A stretch of 64,000 bases of DNA, taken from contig NZ_WWGH01000001.1 in NCBI RefSeq assembly GCF_009865135.1, positions 2,232,001 through 2,296,000 of the forward strand. The letters are read 5' to 3'. Under the pieces are notes generated by a model. The model was given only the letters and a program-made list of their open reading frames with translations. It did no database searches and had not been told where the DNA came from. Positions 43,732 through 51,069 of this stretch are shown in pieces (the stretch's first letter is position 1; the number at the start of each line of letters is the position of its first letter). The position numbers and the translations under genes were made by a program. Source of the DNA: Streptomyces sp. SID8374. Its GTDB lineage: Bacteria; Actinomycetota; Actinomycetes; Streptomycetales; Streptomycetaceae.

Positions 43732-44445
43732 ATGAACGAGAAGACCATCCCGCTACTGCCTTGCCGGACGGAACTGATCCAGTCCGTGGTCGACTTCTAC
43801 ACAGCTCTGGGCTTCGAGACGACGCACCTGCAGAAGAGCCCGTACGTGTATGCGGCGGTCGAGCGCGGAGCCGTCGAGATCCAGCTGTACGGCATGAAGG
43901 ACTACGACCCGAGCACGTCGCATTCGAGCTGCTACGTGCTCACCGATGACGTTGACGGCCTGCACGCGGCCTTCCGGTCCGGCCTCAAGGCGGCGTACGG
44001 GCGCATTCCGACGCGCGGGCTGCCACGCATCGGCCCGCTGAAGGGTATGTCGTACGGGGTACGCCAGTTCCTGACGACCGACCCGACCGGCAACACGATC
44101 CGGGTGGGCCAGGTGATCGGCGACGAGAGCGACGAAGAGCCGGCCACCGCACCGAAGGAGACATTCGCCCGCGCGTTGCACATGGCGGACCTGTTCGCGG
44201 ATTCCAAGCAGGACTACCCGGGGGCCGCGAAGATCATCGACCGGGTACTGAACTTGGAGGACGAGCAGCCGACCCCGGTACAGAGGGTTCAACTGCTGGT
44301 GCTGCGCGGGGACATCGCGCAGAGGCTGGGAGAGACGGAGGCGGCTCGGGCCTGGCTGGAGGAGGCGGCCTCGGTCCAACTCGCCGCCGAGGAACAGGAG
44401 ACCGCTCGTGATGCCCTTGCGCGGCTGGGGGATCTGCGGGGGTGA
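43732..44445 (+). CDS. VOC/glyoxalase-fold protein with helical C-terminal extension
   Basis: A 237-residue protein. Residues 1-120 form a vicinal-oxygen-chelate fold (IPLLPCRTELIQSVVDFYTALGF, EIQLYGMKDY, FLTTDPTGNTIRVG), as in bleomycin-resistance and glyoxalase proteins. The remaining 110 residues are TPR-like helices (AAKIIDRVLNLED, RVQLLVLRGDIAQRLG, RAWLEEAASVQLAAEEQETARDALARLG), an uncommon extension that could mediate protein contact. The start at 43732 is the first ATG of the homologous region. It stands alone after the DUF397 gene. Confidence 0.85.
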   Translation: MNEKTIPLLPCRTELIQSVVDFYTALGFETTHLQKSPYVYAAVERGAVEIQLYGMKDYDPSTSHSSCYVLTDDVDGLHAAFRSGLKAAYGRIPTRGLPRIGPLKGMSYGVRQFLTTDPTGNTIRVGQVIGDESDEEPATAPKETFARALHMADLFADSKQDYPGAAKIIDRVLNLEDEQPTPVQRVQLLVLRGDIAQRLGETEAARAWLEEAASVQLAAEEQETARDALARLGDLRG

Positions 44446-44582
44446 GTAGTGGAGGGGGCGGGGCTGACTGGACGGAGGCCCCGAAACTACTTCAGCGCCC
44501 TCTCTGTCACTATGCAGGTGTGAGTAGCGAGCGCGAGGGTCAAGGATTTACAAAGGCCTCATAAACGCCCAGGTCAGGAAGA

Positions 44583-44733
44583 GTGGTCCCCGCGTGGGCG
44601 GGGGTGTCCCGAACCGCCAGCCCAGCGCGACGCGCCCGCCGTCGTGGTCCCCGCGTGGGCGGGGGTGGTCCCTGCGTCTCTTCCATCTGGCCGAGGTAGA
44701 CGACGTGGTCCCCGTACACGCGGAGGTGTTCCG
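44583..44733. CRISPR. Three-repeat type I-E CRISPR remnant
   Basis: Three 29-nt repeats (44583-44611, 44644-44672, 44705-44733) separated by exactly 32-nt unique spacers (44612-44643, 44673-44704). The repeats carry GTGGTCCCCGCG and a palindromic GTGGGCGGGGG, the hairpin of type I-E repeats; the third is degenerate (TACACGCGGAGG), as expected of the trailer end. A last potential spacer-length tract (44734-44765) follows without a good fourth repeat. No cas gene is in the window. Confidence 0.85.
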
Positions 44734-44811
44734 CGGAGGACCGGTTCACCGGGGACCGCTTCGAGGCGGCCCTGAGCGTCACGCTCAACTTCGTGGTCTT
44801 CCGTAATCGCG

Positions 44812-45360
44812 TCAAGCGTTGACACATTCGCGGGAGCCGCCGCGCCAAGGGACACTCCCCTGCAGGGCGAACACCGCCCACGCTCGCCTGCCGTCCTCCG
44901 CCGTGTCCGTGCCGCAGGACACCGCGCCCAGTCTGGCTAGTTCGGGCAGCAGGCCGGTGTCCGCGACCGTATGAGCCGACTGGTGCGACAGCGCGACGAT
45001 CAGTGCCTGGCCGCCCTGGTCCGCGAGGTGTACGGACACCCTCCTGCCGCCCTCCGCTACCGCCGTGCGCACCAGTAGCTCTGTCAACTGCCCTGCGACC
45101 CCGTCAACTTCCCCGTCGTAGCCCCACTCGTGCAGCCTGCGGAGCACATGCGCCGCCGCCTTCCCCGGCGACCAAGAGGCCGCCTCCAGCTGCCAGTTCG
45201 CCGCGCGGCGGTTCCGTACCAGCATTCCGGCCCGCGCCGTGGTCGCGAGGCTCGTCTCCGGGCGTGGCGGGGAGATCGGGCGCTTCGGCGGGGGTGGGGT
45301 TTTCGGCGGGCGGTCCGGGATGTGGTCCGGCACGGTGGCTCCCAGGATCGGCGCGGGCAC
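44812..45360 (-). CDS. Hypothetical protein resembling HATPase_c (anti-sigma-like) ATPases
   Basis: A 182-residue protein with a Pro-rich N-terminus (PPKTPPPPKRPISPPRPE) and a C-terminal part (AAAHVLRRLHEWGYDGEVDGVAGQLTELLVRTAVAEGGRRVSVHL) that recalls the ATP-binding lid region of Streptomyces anti-sigma-like kinases; the motif N-box Asn is not evident. A degenerate, possibly non-catalytic ATPase is likely. It is the third partner type usually found with XRE-DUF5753/DUF397 pairs, here 1.2 kb away and on the other strand. Confidence 0.65.
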   Translation of the reverse strand: MPAPILGATVPDHIPDRPPKTPPPPKRPISPPRPETSLATTARAGMLVRNRRAANWQLEAASWSPGKAAAHVLRRLHEWGYDGEVDGVAGQLTELLVRTAVAEGGRRVSVHLADQGGQALIVALSHQSAHTVADTGLLPELARLGAVSCGTDTAEDGRRAWAVFALQGSVPWRGGSRECVNA

Positions 45361-45427
45361 CCATCGTAGGAGTGGTGTTACCGCTGGTGGCTAGGGGTCG
45401 GGCCGCCCTTCACCCGTACAGCGGATG

Positions 45428-46462
45428 TCAGCCGCCGGATGCCGCCGGTCCTTGACCGGACGGGTTCCCCGAGGGAGGTGGGCCCGACGGGGCTCCGCTG
45501 GGCGGCTGTCCTCCTCCCGCGCCCGGGCCTCCGCCTCCTCCTTCCGGTGCGCTACCGGCCGTGGGCTCGGTGCTGGTGTCGATGGGGACCGTCAGCTTCG
45601 CCGTGTAGCCGGACTTCGGTGAGCCGGTGGTGGTGGCGAGCTGGTGGACGCCGCCGTCGTCCCCGAAGACGTTGTCGGTCTTCAGGGTCAGCTGGGCGAG
45701 GTTGCCTACCGACGTCTCGTATCCCTCGGTGGCGTAGACGGTCTCGCATGCCTTCTTGGGGAGCGCCAGTTGTGAGGTGGACAGGCGCTTGTCCGCGTCG
45801 GTGATGGCGTCGAGGTCGGGGTAGACCTCGAAGTGCACATGGGGCCAGCGGCCCGGGTAGCAGGCGGGGAAGACACTGATGAACTTCACCCGGCCCTCGC
45901 TGTCCGCCACCTGCACCCCCCGCAGGTAGTTCTCGTCCTCGACCCCCTCGGAGTAGAGGGAGTAGTTGCCGTCCCGGTCGCACTGCCAGGCGTAGACCGC
46001 GGCACCGGCCATCGGTCCGCCGTCGTTGACGATGTCCAGCACCGTGAGTTCGAAGGTGAAGGGGATGCCTTGAGCAGTCGCGGTCGAGTCCCCGAAGCCT
46101 GAGCGGATGTCCTGACGGACGATGCCGTCCTTGTCCAGGACGTTGACTCCGTTGGTCCCGTCCGCCGGGTAGGGGCCGTTGGTCTCGTCGGGGATCTCGG
46201 TCAGACCGGAGGACGTCGATGCCGACGTGGACGGGGACGCGGACGTACCGGACCCGTCCGTGGACTTCGAGCCCGAGCCGCACGCCGCCAGGGCCGCCAT
46301 GCCGCCGATCCCTCCCAGGAAGGCCAGCGCTCGCCTGCGCGAGTGCAGTGTGCCGAGGTCGAATCCGAGGCCTTGGTCGACCACCTCTTCGTCCGGGTGC
46401 GGCAGCAGACGACCCTCGTAGGCGGGGCCATCAGGGGTCCGGGCAGGTTTCGGCTTGCTCAT
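45428..46462 (-). CDS. Extracellular intradiol ring-cleavage dioxygenase-like lipoprotein
   Basis: A 344-residue secreted protein. A twin-Arg-like start (HSRRRALAFLGGIGGMAALAAC) contains a lipobox, followed by a Ser/Thr-rich linker. ETNGPYPADG, VYAWQCDRDGNYSLY and FISVFPACYPGRWPHVHFEVYP are the intradiol dioxygenase core with the Tyr/His iron ligands (CYPGRWPHVH). It ends in a Gly/Pro-rich tail. Intradiol enzymes open catechols; a surface-anchored form would act on extracellular aromatics, but activity is unproven. GGAAGG seven bases before the ATG at 46462 fixes the start. Confidence 0.9.
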   Translation of the reverse strand: MSKPKPARTPDGPAYEGRLLPHPDEEVVDQGLGFDLGTLHSRRRALAFLGGIGGMAALAACGSGSKSTDGSGTSASPSTSASTSSGLTEIPDETNGPYPADGTNGVNVLDKDGIVRQDIRSGFGDSTATAQGIPFTFELTVLDIVNDGGPMAGAAVYAWQCDRDGNYSLYSEGVEDENYLRGVQVADSEGRVKFISVFPACYPGRWPHVHFEVYPDLDAITDADKRLSTSQLALPKKACETVYATEGYETSVGNLAQLTLKTDNVFGDDGGVHQLATTTGSPKSGYTAKLTVPIDTSTEPTAGSAPEGGGGGPGAGGGQPPSGAPSGPPPSGNPSGQGPAASGG

Positions 46463-46664
46463 CGGGCGCCTTCCGTCAGGGGTGACCGTTCCGCGGTGTC
46501 CGCAGCGGCCCCGGGTGTGGGGCGTCGCTGCCGATCCAGGGTCCAGAATCACCGCGGAACCCATGACCTGCCCCAGCGCCACGTGTGCGTCAGCTGAGAG
46601 AAGCCGTCGCCTCCGGTAAGCGGAGCGACCATCCCTGGTGGAGGGGGGCGTCGGGCCGCCCGCG

Positions 46665-46931
46665 TCACATGGACGGCGTCAGCCTCTTCGCCGTACTGCA
46701 GTGGCTGGTCCGCGTGTGCCGCCACAGCTGGACGACCGTCAGCCCGAACAGGGCGGCGAACGCCACGAGCAGGACCGCCATGATCTCCGTCTGCCTGCCG
46801 CCCGCGTCGCGGTCCAGCTGCATGATCAGGCCCAGCAGGGAGAGCACCATCCCGCCGAGGTAGACCGATCGGACGCGCCGCAGCTGCCGTACAGCGCGAG
46901 GGGCGAGGGCTACACGCTTCATGAGGGCCAT
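46665..46931 (-). CDS. Small two-helix membrane protein
   Basis: An 88-residue protein with a basic N-terminus (MKRVALAPRAVRQLRRVRS) and two hydrophobic segments (VYLGGMVLSLLGLIMQL and IMAVLLVAFAALFGLTVVQLW) separated by a short polar loop. I do not recognise the family. Start 46931 (MALMKRV) or 46922 (MKRV). Confidence 0.65.
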   Translation of the reverse strand: MALMKRVALAPRAVRQLRRVRSVYLGGMVLSLLGLIMQLDRDAGGRQTEIMAVLLVAFAALFGLTVVQLWRHTRTSHCSTAKRLTPSM

Positions 46932-47052
46932 GTGCGCCGGATACCCCGGGGGCGCCCGGCCAGTCGCACCGTCGCCCCGATCGGCGGAAGGTTCTGTCGT
47001 GTACGTCGGGAGTCGTGCGGGGCGGCCTGGTTGCGGTGTGGCGCCGGCGGGC

Positions 47053-47793
47053 TCAGGTCGGCTTGCGCCATACGGAGATGTGCTTGGCGGAGTCCTGGGT
47101 GAACGGCGACCCGTCCCAGTCCGCGACGCGGCGGTCCAGTTCGAGGCCGGCGATCCTTGCCATCAGGTCCAGCTCCGTCGGCCAGGCGTACCGGTGACGG
47201 GAGTTGGCCCGGCGGTACTGGCCGCTCTCCTCGTCGCGGGTGAAGTGGTTGGATACGAGCATCTGGTCGACCAGGTCGAATGTGTCGAAGCCCAGATGCC
47301 GCTCGGACACGTCGAACGGCACCGCCGTCTGGCCCGGTGGCAGGGAACGCAGCGGCGGCACGCCCAACTCGATGACGAATCGGCCACCGGGCTCCAGATG
47401 GCGTGCGGCGTTGCGGAAGCACTCGACCTGCTCGTCCTGGGTGAGCAGGTTCGAGATGGTGTTGTAGACGAGGTAGACCAGGGTGAATCCGCCAGGCACC
47501 GTCGTGGTCGCCATGTCTCCGATGGTCACCGGGAGCGTGCTCTCGTCGGTCTTGCGGCGCAGCACCGCCGCCATGTGCTCGGACAGTTCGATGCCCACCA
47601 CCGGTACGCCGCGTTCCCGGAGGGGCACGCCCACCCGTCCCGTACCAATGGCGAACTCCAAAGCCCTGCCGTCTCCCGCCAGTTCGGCGAGGAAGTCGAG
47701 GGTCGGGGCGAGGGCGGCAGCCGAGGAGTTCTCTGCCTCCTCGGTGTCGTAGCGGTCGGCGGTCGCTCGGGTCCACAGTTCGCTGCTCGTCAC
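47053..47793 (-). CDS. Class I SAM-dependent methyltransferase
   Basis: A 246-residue methyltransferase. ALEFAIGTGRVGVPLRERG is a motif I variant with FAIGTG, PVVGIELSEHMAAVLRRK motif II, and GFTLVYLVYNTISNLLTQDEQ the post-I strand, as in small-molecule methyltransferases. The substrate is unknown. It lies at the left edge of the accessory island; its ATG at 47793 is 83 bp from the integrase fragment. Confidence 0.9.
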   Translation of the reverse strand: MTSSELWTRATADRYDTEEAENSSAAALAPTLDFLAELAGDGRALEFAIGTGRVGVPLRERGVPVVGIELSEHMAAVLRRKTDESTLPVTIGDMATTTVPGGFTLVYLVYNTISNLLTQDEQVECFRNAARHLEPGGRFVIELGVPPLRSLPPGQTAVPFDVSERHLGFDTFDLVDQMLVSNHFTRDEESGQYRRANSRHRYAWPTELDLMARIAGLELDRRVADWDGSPFTQDSAKHISVWRKPT

Positions 47794-47876
47794 GGGCGGC
47801 CACTCTGCCGGGCGCCGTGTGGCGCTGTCGATGGATTTATCCGCCGTCCGATCCCCCCCCCGGCACGCGGCCGGGT

Positions 47877-48051
47877 CTCCTTGGCCACGCCCACATCGGC
47901 GTCACCGCCACCACCTACGCCCACGTCCGACTCCGCCTCCAGCGAGAACGCCATCGACCTCCTCGGCCACGCCCTCCTCAACCCGGCTGAGCCGGTCGGC
48001 CAGCGAGACGACGGCGACGACCCACCGCTCTGCGCGACCGCCGTCCGCTGA
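47877..48051 (+). pseudogene. 3' fragment of a tyrosine integrase, frameshifted
   Basis: The fragment reads LLGHAHIGVTATTYAHVRLRLQR then, after a one-base deletion at about 47945, NAIDLLGHALLNPAEP to a TGA at 48051. It aligns with the last 55 residues of the integrase at 54384 (LLGHAHIGVTASVYAHVRLRLQRQAID). The catalytic Tyr lies in TTYAHV. Only the end of the gene remains, so no recombinase can be made. It marks the end of an earlier or duplicated element. Confidence 0.85.
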
Positions 48052-48086
48052 CGTTGCCGTCACTTACTGCCGTCAGACCACGCAAG

Positions 48087-48115
48087 AGCCCCGCCAGGTG
48101 TCACCTGGCGGGGCT
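48087..48115 (+). terminator. Terminator after the integrase fragment
   Basis: AGCCCCGCCAGGT-GTC-ACCTGGCGGGGCT is a perfect 13-bp hairpin 35 bp past the fragment's stop codon. Confidence 0.85.
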
Positions 48116-48150
48116 TCAGATTTGCTATTGGGATCTCCTGAGATCCCTCA

Positions 48151-48659
48151 CTAGATCGGAGCTGCTCGCGCGGTGAAATCCCTGACCAGAGAGACCGACC
48201 AAATATCACCCCGCCGCAAGATTTCTCCAGAGTCAGCCTCCAAGACGTGCACGATCGCCCTAGACTCCATCACCGAAAATCTGGAATGAAGATGACGACC
48301 ACGGTCACCAATCTGTGCGACTTGGAGAATTTCGGCAGTAACGTTTACCTGGAGGTCACTGAACCGAACCCTCGACTCCATTTCCCCGTATTCCTCAATT
48401 AGGGAACTCGGCACAACACCGGGAATGCCTTTGGCCAGCCTGTGAACTGCAAGCTCACCTCGAAGCACTGCCAAATCTCGCCCTTCCTGAAGAACGAGAG
48501 CTCCACTAGCCCGTAGTCACGACGCATTCGACCCTTGCGTACTTCGTCTAGGTACCCGGAGCCAAGCTCTGCTTCCCAATCTTCAGGTCGCGCGTCCAGT
48601 CCGAGCCCTTGGATGGCTCCAGACTCAAGGACCTCGGCCAAGAACTGAAGGGCGCCCAT
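48151..48659 (-). pseudogene. Candidate immunity protein for the orphan toxin tip, frameshifted
   Basis: The ATG at 48659 opens MGALQFLAEVLESGAIQGLGLDARPEDWEAELGSGYLDEVRKGRMRRDYGLVELSFF, a Streptomyces immunity-like protein. Just after CFEVSLQ (about 48446) the frame is lost; the adjacent frame continues HRLAKGIPGVVPSSLIEEYGEMESRVRFSDLQVN to TGA at 48151. Inserting one G after CAG restores SLQVHRLA. The start lies inside the toxin fragment's frame, as immunity genes often abut toxin ends. The protein is probably non-functional unless the shift is a sequencing error. The family cannot be named. Confidence 0.75.
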
Positions 48660-49030
48660 TCGAGTTTTTCCAAGTTCTTTATAAGGAAATGCATCTCTGC
48701 AGCACGATTGGATTGCATCCCGAATTCCCCGGAATTCATGCTGGTGCGAGCAGATGTAGCCTTTGCGACGATGTCAGCCCTCAGGGCGGGATTCGAGTTA
48801 ATCTCGTTCAGAACTTTTTGAACTTCCTTCGGGCTCACCGTTCCGCTTCTCAGTCGAATTGCTTCAGCCCCAATTCCACCCTTATCATTCGGGAAGACTC
48901 GAACCTCACTCTTCCCGATGTGGATGTGGGCACCCTTCGTCGCCCAGTCCTGATAGGCGACTGAAGCATGGATGCAGTTGCTGTTGTGAACGAGTACCGG
49001 CGTCTCGCCCGCCAACACATAGTACGTGTG
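48548..49030 (-). pseudogene. Orphan polymorphic-toxin C-terminal tip (5' truncated)
   Basis: The coding frame begins abruptly with HTYYVLAGETPVLVHNSN (49030-48975), the last part of a Hint/pretoxin domain, and continues into a toxin-like domain (DWATKGAHIHIGKSEVRVFPNDKGG, EVQKVLNEINSNPALRADIVAK, RAAEMHFLIKNLEKLE). The reading runs on past the immunity start to 48548, so the original stop is lost. There is no start codon or upstream RHS body. The motif HTYYVLAGxTPVLVHNS equals that of the RHS gene at 55346, which shows shared origin. Activity is unknown. Confidence 0.85.
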
Positions 49031-49121
49031 CGCGCCGGGCGGGCGTCACCTGCATTTTCGCTGGTCAGCGAATTCCGGCCTGTCCATGGGTGTGCATGGA
49101 AGTGCCGTGCTGTGCGCCTCT

Positions 49122-49143
49122 GTTGCCGTCGCCGTTGCCGTCA
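49122..49143 (+). repeat. Left copy of a 22-bp direct repeat (GTTGCCGTC pair)
   Basis: Two GTTGCCGTC copies 12 bp apart form a 22-bp unit that matches 54386-54407 at 20 of 22 positions. It may be an integrase arm-type site or element-end repeat. Confidence 0.6.
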
Positions 49144-49242
49144 GACGGCTACGCAGGCGAGGGCGGTGGAGTGGGCTTTGGCCGGTGTCCTGCCCGGGTT
49201 GGGGTCGGGCATGGTCAGGGGGCCGTACGCTGGCCCGCAACT

Positions 49243-49265
49243 CGGGCAGGCTTTGGACCTGCCCG
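49243..49265. other. Perfect 8-bp hairpin in the non-coding stretch
   Basis: CGGGCAGG and CCTGCCCG pair around CTTTGGA; AATTT follows on the plus strand. Confidence 0.45.
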
Positions 49266-49697
49266 GAATTTGAACGAGTGGCCCCCTGGCCTTGCCCGAC
49301 ACGGGCCCAGCCCGGGGAGGTGGGTAAAGCCCACGGGGCCGACCGGCCCCATCTCCGGCCTCCGCCCCGGCCAACTCCCCGCCGTCGCCTCACCGTCGGC
49401 CTGGCGTTCGCTGTGCGGGCGCGTCCGGCTTCCCCTGCGCTTCCGGTCGTCCGCTGTGCTGTCTCTGCGCGGCCTGGTCGCTGGCCGGCCCGCGGTGGCG
49501 GAGCCGAGAGCGGGCCGGGTGGGCGGCCGTGCCGCGCGCGACCCGCGTCAGCGGGTCGCCTTGAAGACGTAGAAAAAGTTTGAACGCATCCCGCTTCGGC
49601 GGTATGCCCTGACTGTCGGTTGAGCGTTCGGCTGGGCTGCTGGTCTGGCGCGATGGCCTGTGGGGTGTGGGTCCTGTTCCGGCTGGCGGTGGTGGTT

Positions 49698-49928
49698 CTA
49701 CTCGGCTCGGGTGACCTTGGCGTGGTCGGTGAAGACGCGTCTGAAGAGGTCGTGGCCGGTGCGTCCGGTGTGGCGGAGTGCCCAATCCTGTGCGGCTTCC
49801 TGCTCGGAATGGGGTCCGGATTCGGCTCCGCAGTTGGCAGTGGCACAGAACGTCTCGTAGGTGATGCCGCCTTCGGGCGCGTGGCGGATGGTGTGAACGA
49901 CGTGCCGGTATACCGCGCGGGGGCTCAC
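49698..49928 (-). CDS. DUF7848-type small element protein
   Basis: A 76-residue protein reading VYRHVVHTIRHAPEGGITYETFCATANCGAES, then WALRHTGRTGHDLFRRVFTDHAKV. The CATANCGAES and HTGRTGH pattern with paired Cys and His residues suggests a small zinc-binding fold; the family is common in Streptomyces conjugative elements (DUF7848). The GTG at 49928 overlaps the stop of the upstream 65-residue gene (GTGA), so they are an operon. Function unknown. Confidence 0.75.
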   Translation of the reverse strand: MSPRAVYRHVVHTIRHAPEGGITYETFCATANCGAESGPHSEQEAAQDWALRHTGRTGHDLFRRVFTDHAKVTRAE

Positions 49929-50122
49929 TGGTGGCCCTCCGGGTGGCGTCGCATGTAGACGTTGCAGTCGCTGACGGTGGTCATGTCGCCGACCGTGCGG
50001 GCCCGGTCTCGTACGTTGGCCAGCTCTGCGCACCCCGCACAGCCCTCGACGGGTACCGGCTCCAGCTCCAGGCGCAAGGGGAGTTCAACTGGCGGGGTCG
50101 AGTACCTGGTCGGCTCCGTCAT
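49925..50122 (-). CDS. Small conserved element protein
   Basis: A 65-residue protein starting MTEPTRYSTPPVELPLRLELEPVPVEGC, with a CAGCAEL Cys pair and DCNVYMRRHPEGHQ. Similar small proteins are frequent beside DUF7848 genes in actinomycete integrative elements. ATG at 50122 begins the homologous sequence; 50128 (MCMTEP) is possible. Translationally coupled to the next gene. No function known. Confidence 0.7.
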   Translation of the reverse strand: MTEPTRYSTPPVELPLRLELEPVPVEGCAGCAELANVRDRARTVGDMTTVSDCNVYMRRHPEGHQ

Positions 50123-50160
50123 GCACATCGCCACCTCTCGAACGTCACATGGCCGACTCC

Positions 50161-50236
50161 TTGACAGGCCGGTGCTCTAGTTCAGTATTCGAGTGGCCGA
50201 AGCACTCCCGCTACGGTTCACAGTGCACTAGTGCAC
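50161..50236 (+). promoter_or_regulatory. Promoter and palindromic operator of the GntR gene
   Basis: TTGACA at 50161-50166 with an AT-rich -10 region 17-19 bp downstream (AGTATTC). GTGCACTAGTGCAC (50223-50236) is a perfect palindrome of the GntR operator type, 42 bp before the start codon. GGAGGGG at 50263-50269 is the ribosome-binding site. Confidence 0.6.
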
Positions 50237-50277
50237 CCTAACTGACATCACGTCAACTCAACGGAGGGGCAAGCCTT

Positions 50278-50999
50278 ATGCCCAGCCCCAAGACGTTCAC
50301 GAAGATCGCGGATCACTTCCGGGAGCGCATCTTGTCGGGAGAGCTTGAGCCAGGCGCCAAGCTGCCGACGAACCGGGAGATCGCCGGCCAGTGGCAGGCC
50401 GCGGCCGCCACCGTCTCCCGCGCCTTGCAGGCTCTCCAGGTGGAGAACTTCATCCGCACCACCCCCAGGGGCACCTACGTCGCCGATGACCCGCGCTGGA
50501 CGCTGTCGGCTCGGGACCGGCTGGCCCGGGTCCAGCGGGTGAAGTCGTTCTGGCCGAGGGCGAGACGAGCCGGGTGACGGCGGCCGAGCTGATCGTCCCG
50601 CCGCTGTATGTGGCGGAGATCTTCGACCTGGAGGCCGGGGATCAGGTGGTGCGGCGCGAGTGGCTGGCGGGACGGGGCAAGACCCGGACCGTGTTCGCCG
50701 TGACCTGGTACCCGGCCCCGTTCGCCGCCCTCGTGCCGGACCTGCTGAACACCGCCCCGGGCCGCAACCACGGACTGTCCGCCCGAGTACTGGAAGCCAC
50801 CGAGCGCACGATCACCCACGCCCGCGACAACATGCACGCCCGCCCCGCCGATGCCCGAGAGGCGAGCGCGCTGGGGCTGCCGGTCGGCTCCCCGATCCTG
50901 GCCGGCGCGCACCGATGGTCGGACGCGGAGGGAATCATCGAGTACGGGGAGTGGTGCCTGCCGCCCCGGTTCACCATCGGGTACGGGTACCAGCCCTGA
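50278..50999 (+). pseudogene. GntR/UTRA regulator, frameshifted
   Basis: The N-terminal winged helix (KIADHFRERILSGELEPGAKLPTNREIAGQWQAAAATVSRALQAL, residues 10-55) and the C-terminal UTRA ligand domain (DLEAGDQVVRREWL, LEATERTITHARDNM, GAHRWSDAEGIIEYGEWCLPPRF) belong to one protein. The frame breaks after RVQRVKS at about 50547; adding a single G (TCG GTT) restores RVKSVLAEGETSRVTAAEL. The second half can start at a GTG at 50574, but it would lack the DNA-binding domain. Such GntR proteins regulate transfer genes of actinomycete elements, often with a KorSA-like role. Confidence 0.85.
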
Positions 51000-51069
51000 C
51001 CGATCCACGCGGAGCGTTTCCGAATGCCAGCCTGCGGCGTTCGGGGACGCTGCCGTTCATGCACCCGCC

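Larger units (their letters stand above)
49031..49697. other. Non-coding, structured stretch in the accessory island
   Basis: No credible gene is seen in any frame; open frames lack codon bias and homology features. The stretch is rich in inverted repeats: CGGGCAGG/CCTGCCCG at 49243-49265, GTGGG/CCCAC at 49320-49334 and GGGGCC/GGCCCC at 49335-49350. It may hold a replication or transfer origin of the element, but this is speculation. Confidence 0.45.

Noticed and set aside
44766..44794. A possible fourth CRISPR repeat.
   Set aside because: The position fits the 61-nt period, but only a few bases match the repeat and the hairpin is lost.
49026..49583. A 185-codon plus-strand frame in the non-coding stretch of the element.
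   Set aside because: Arg/Pro/Ala-rich, no ribosome-binding site, no domain, and no codon preference beyond GC content.
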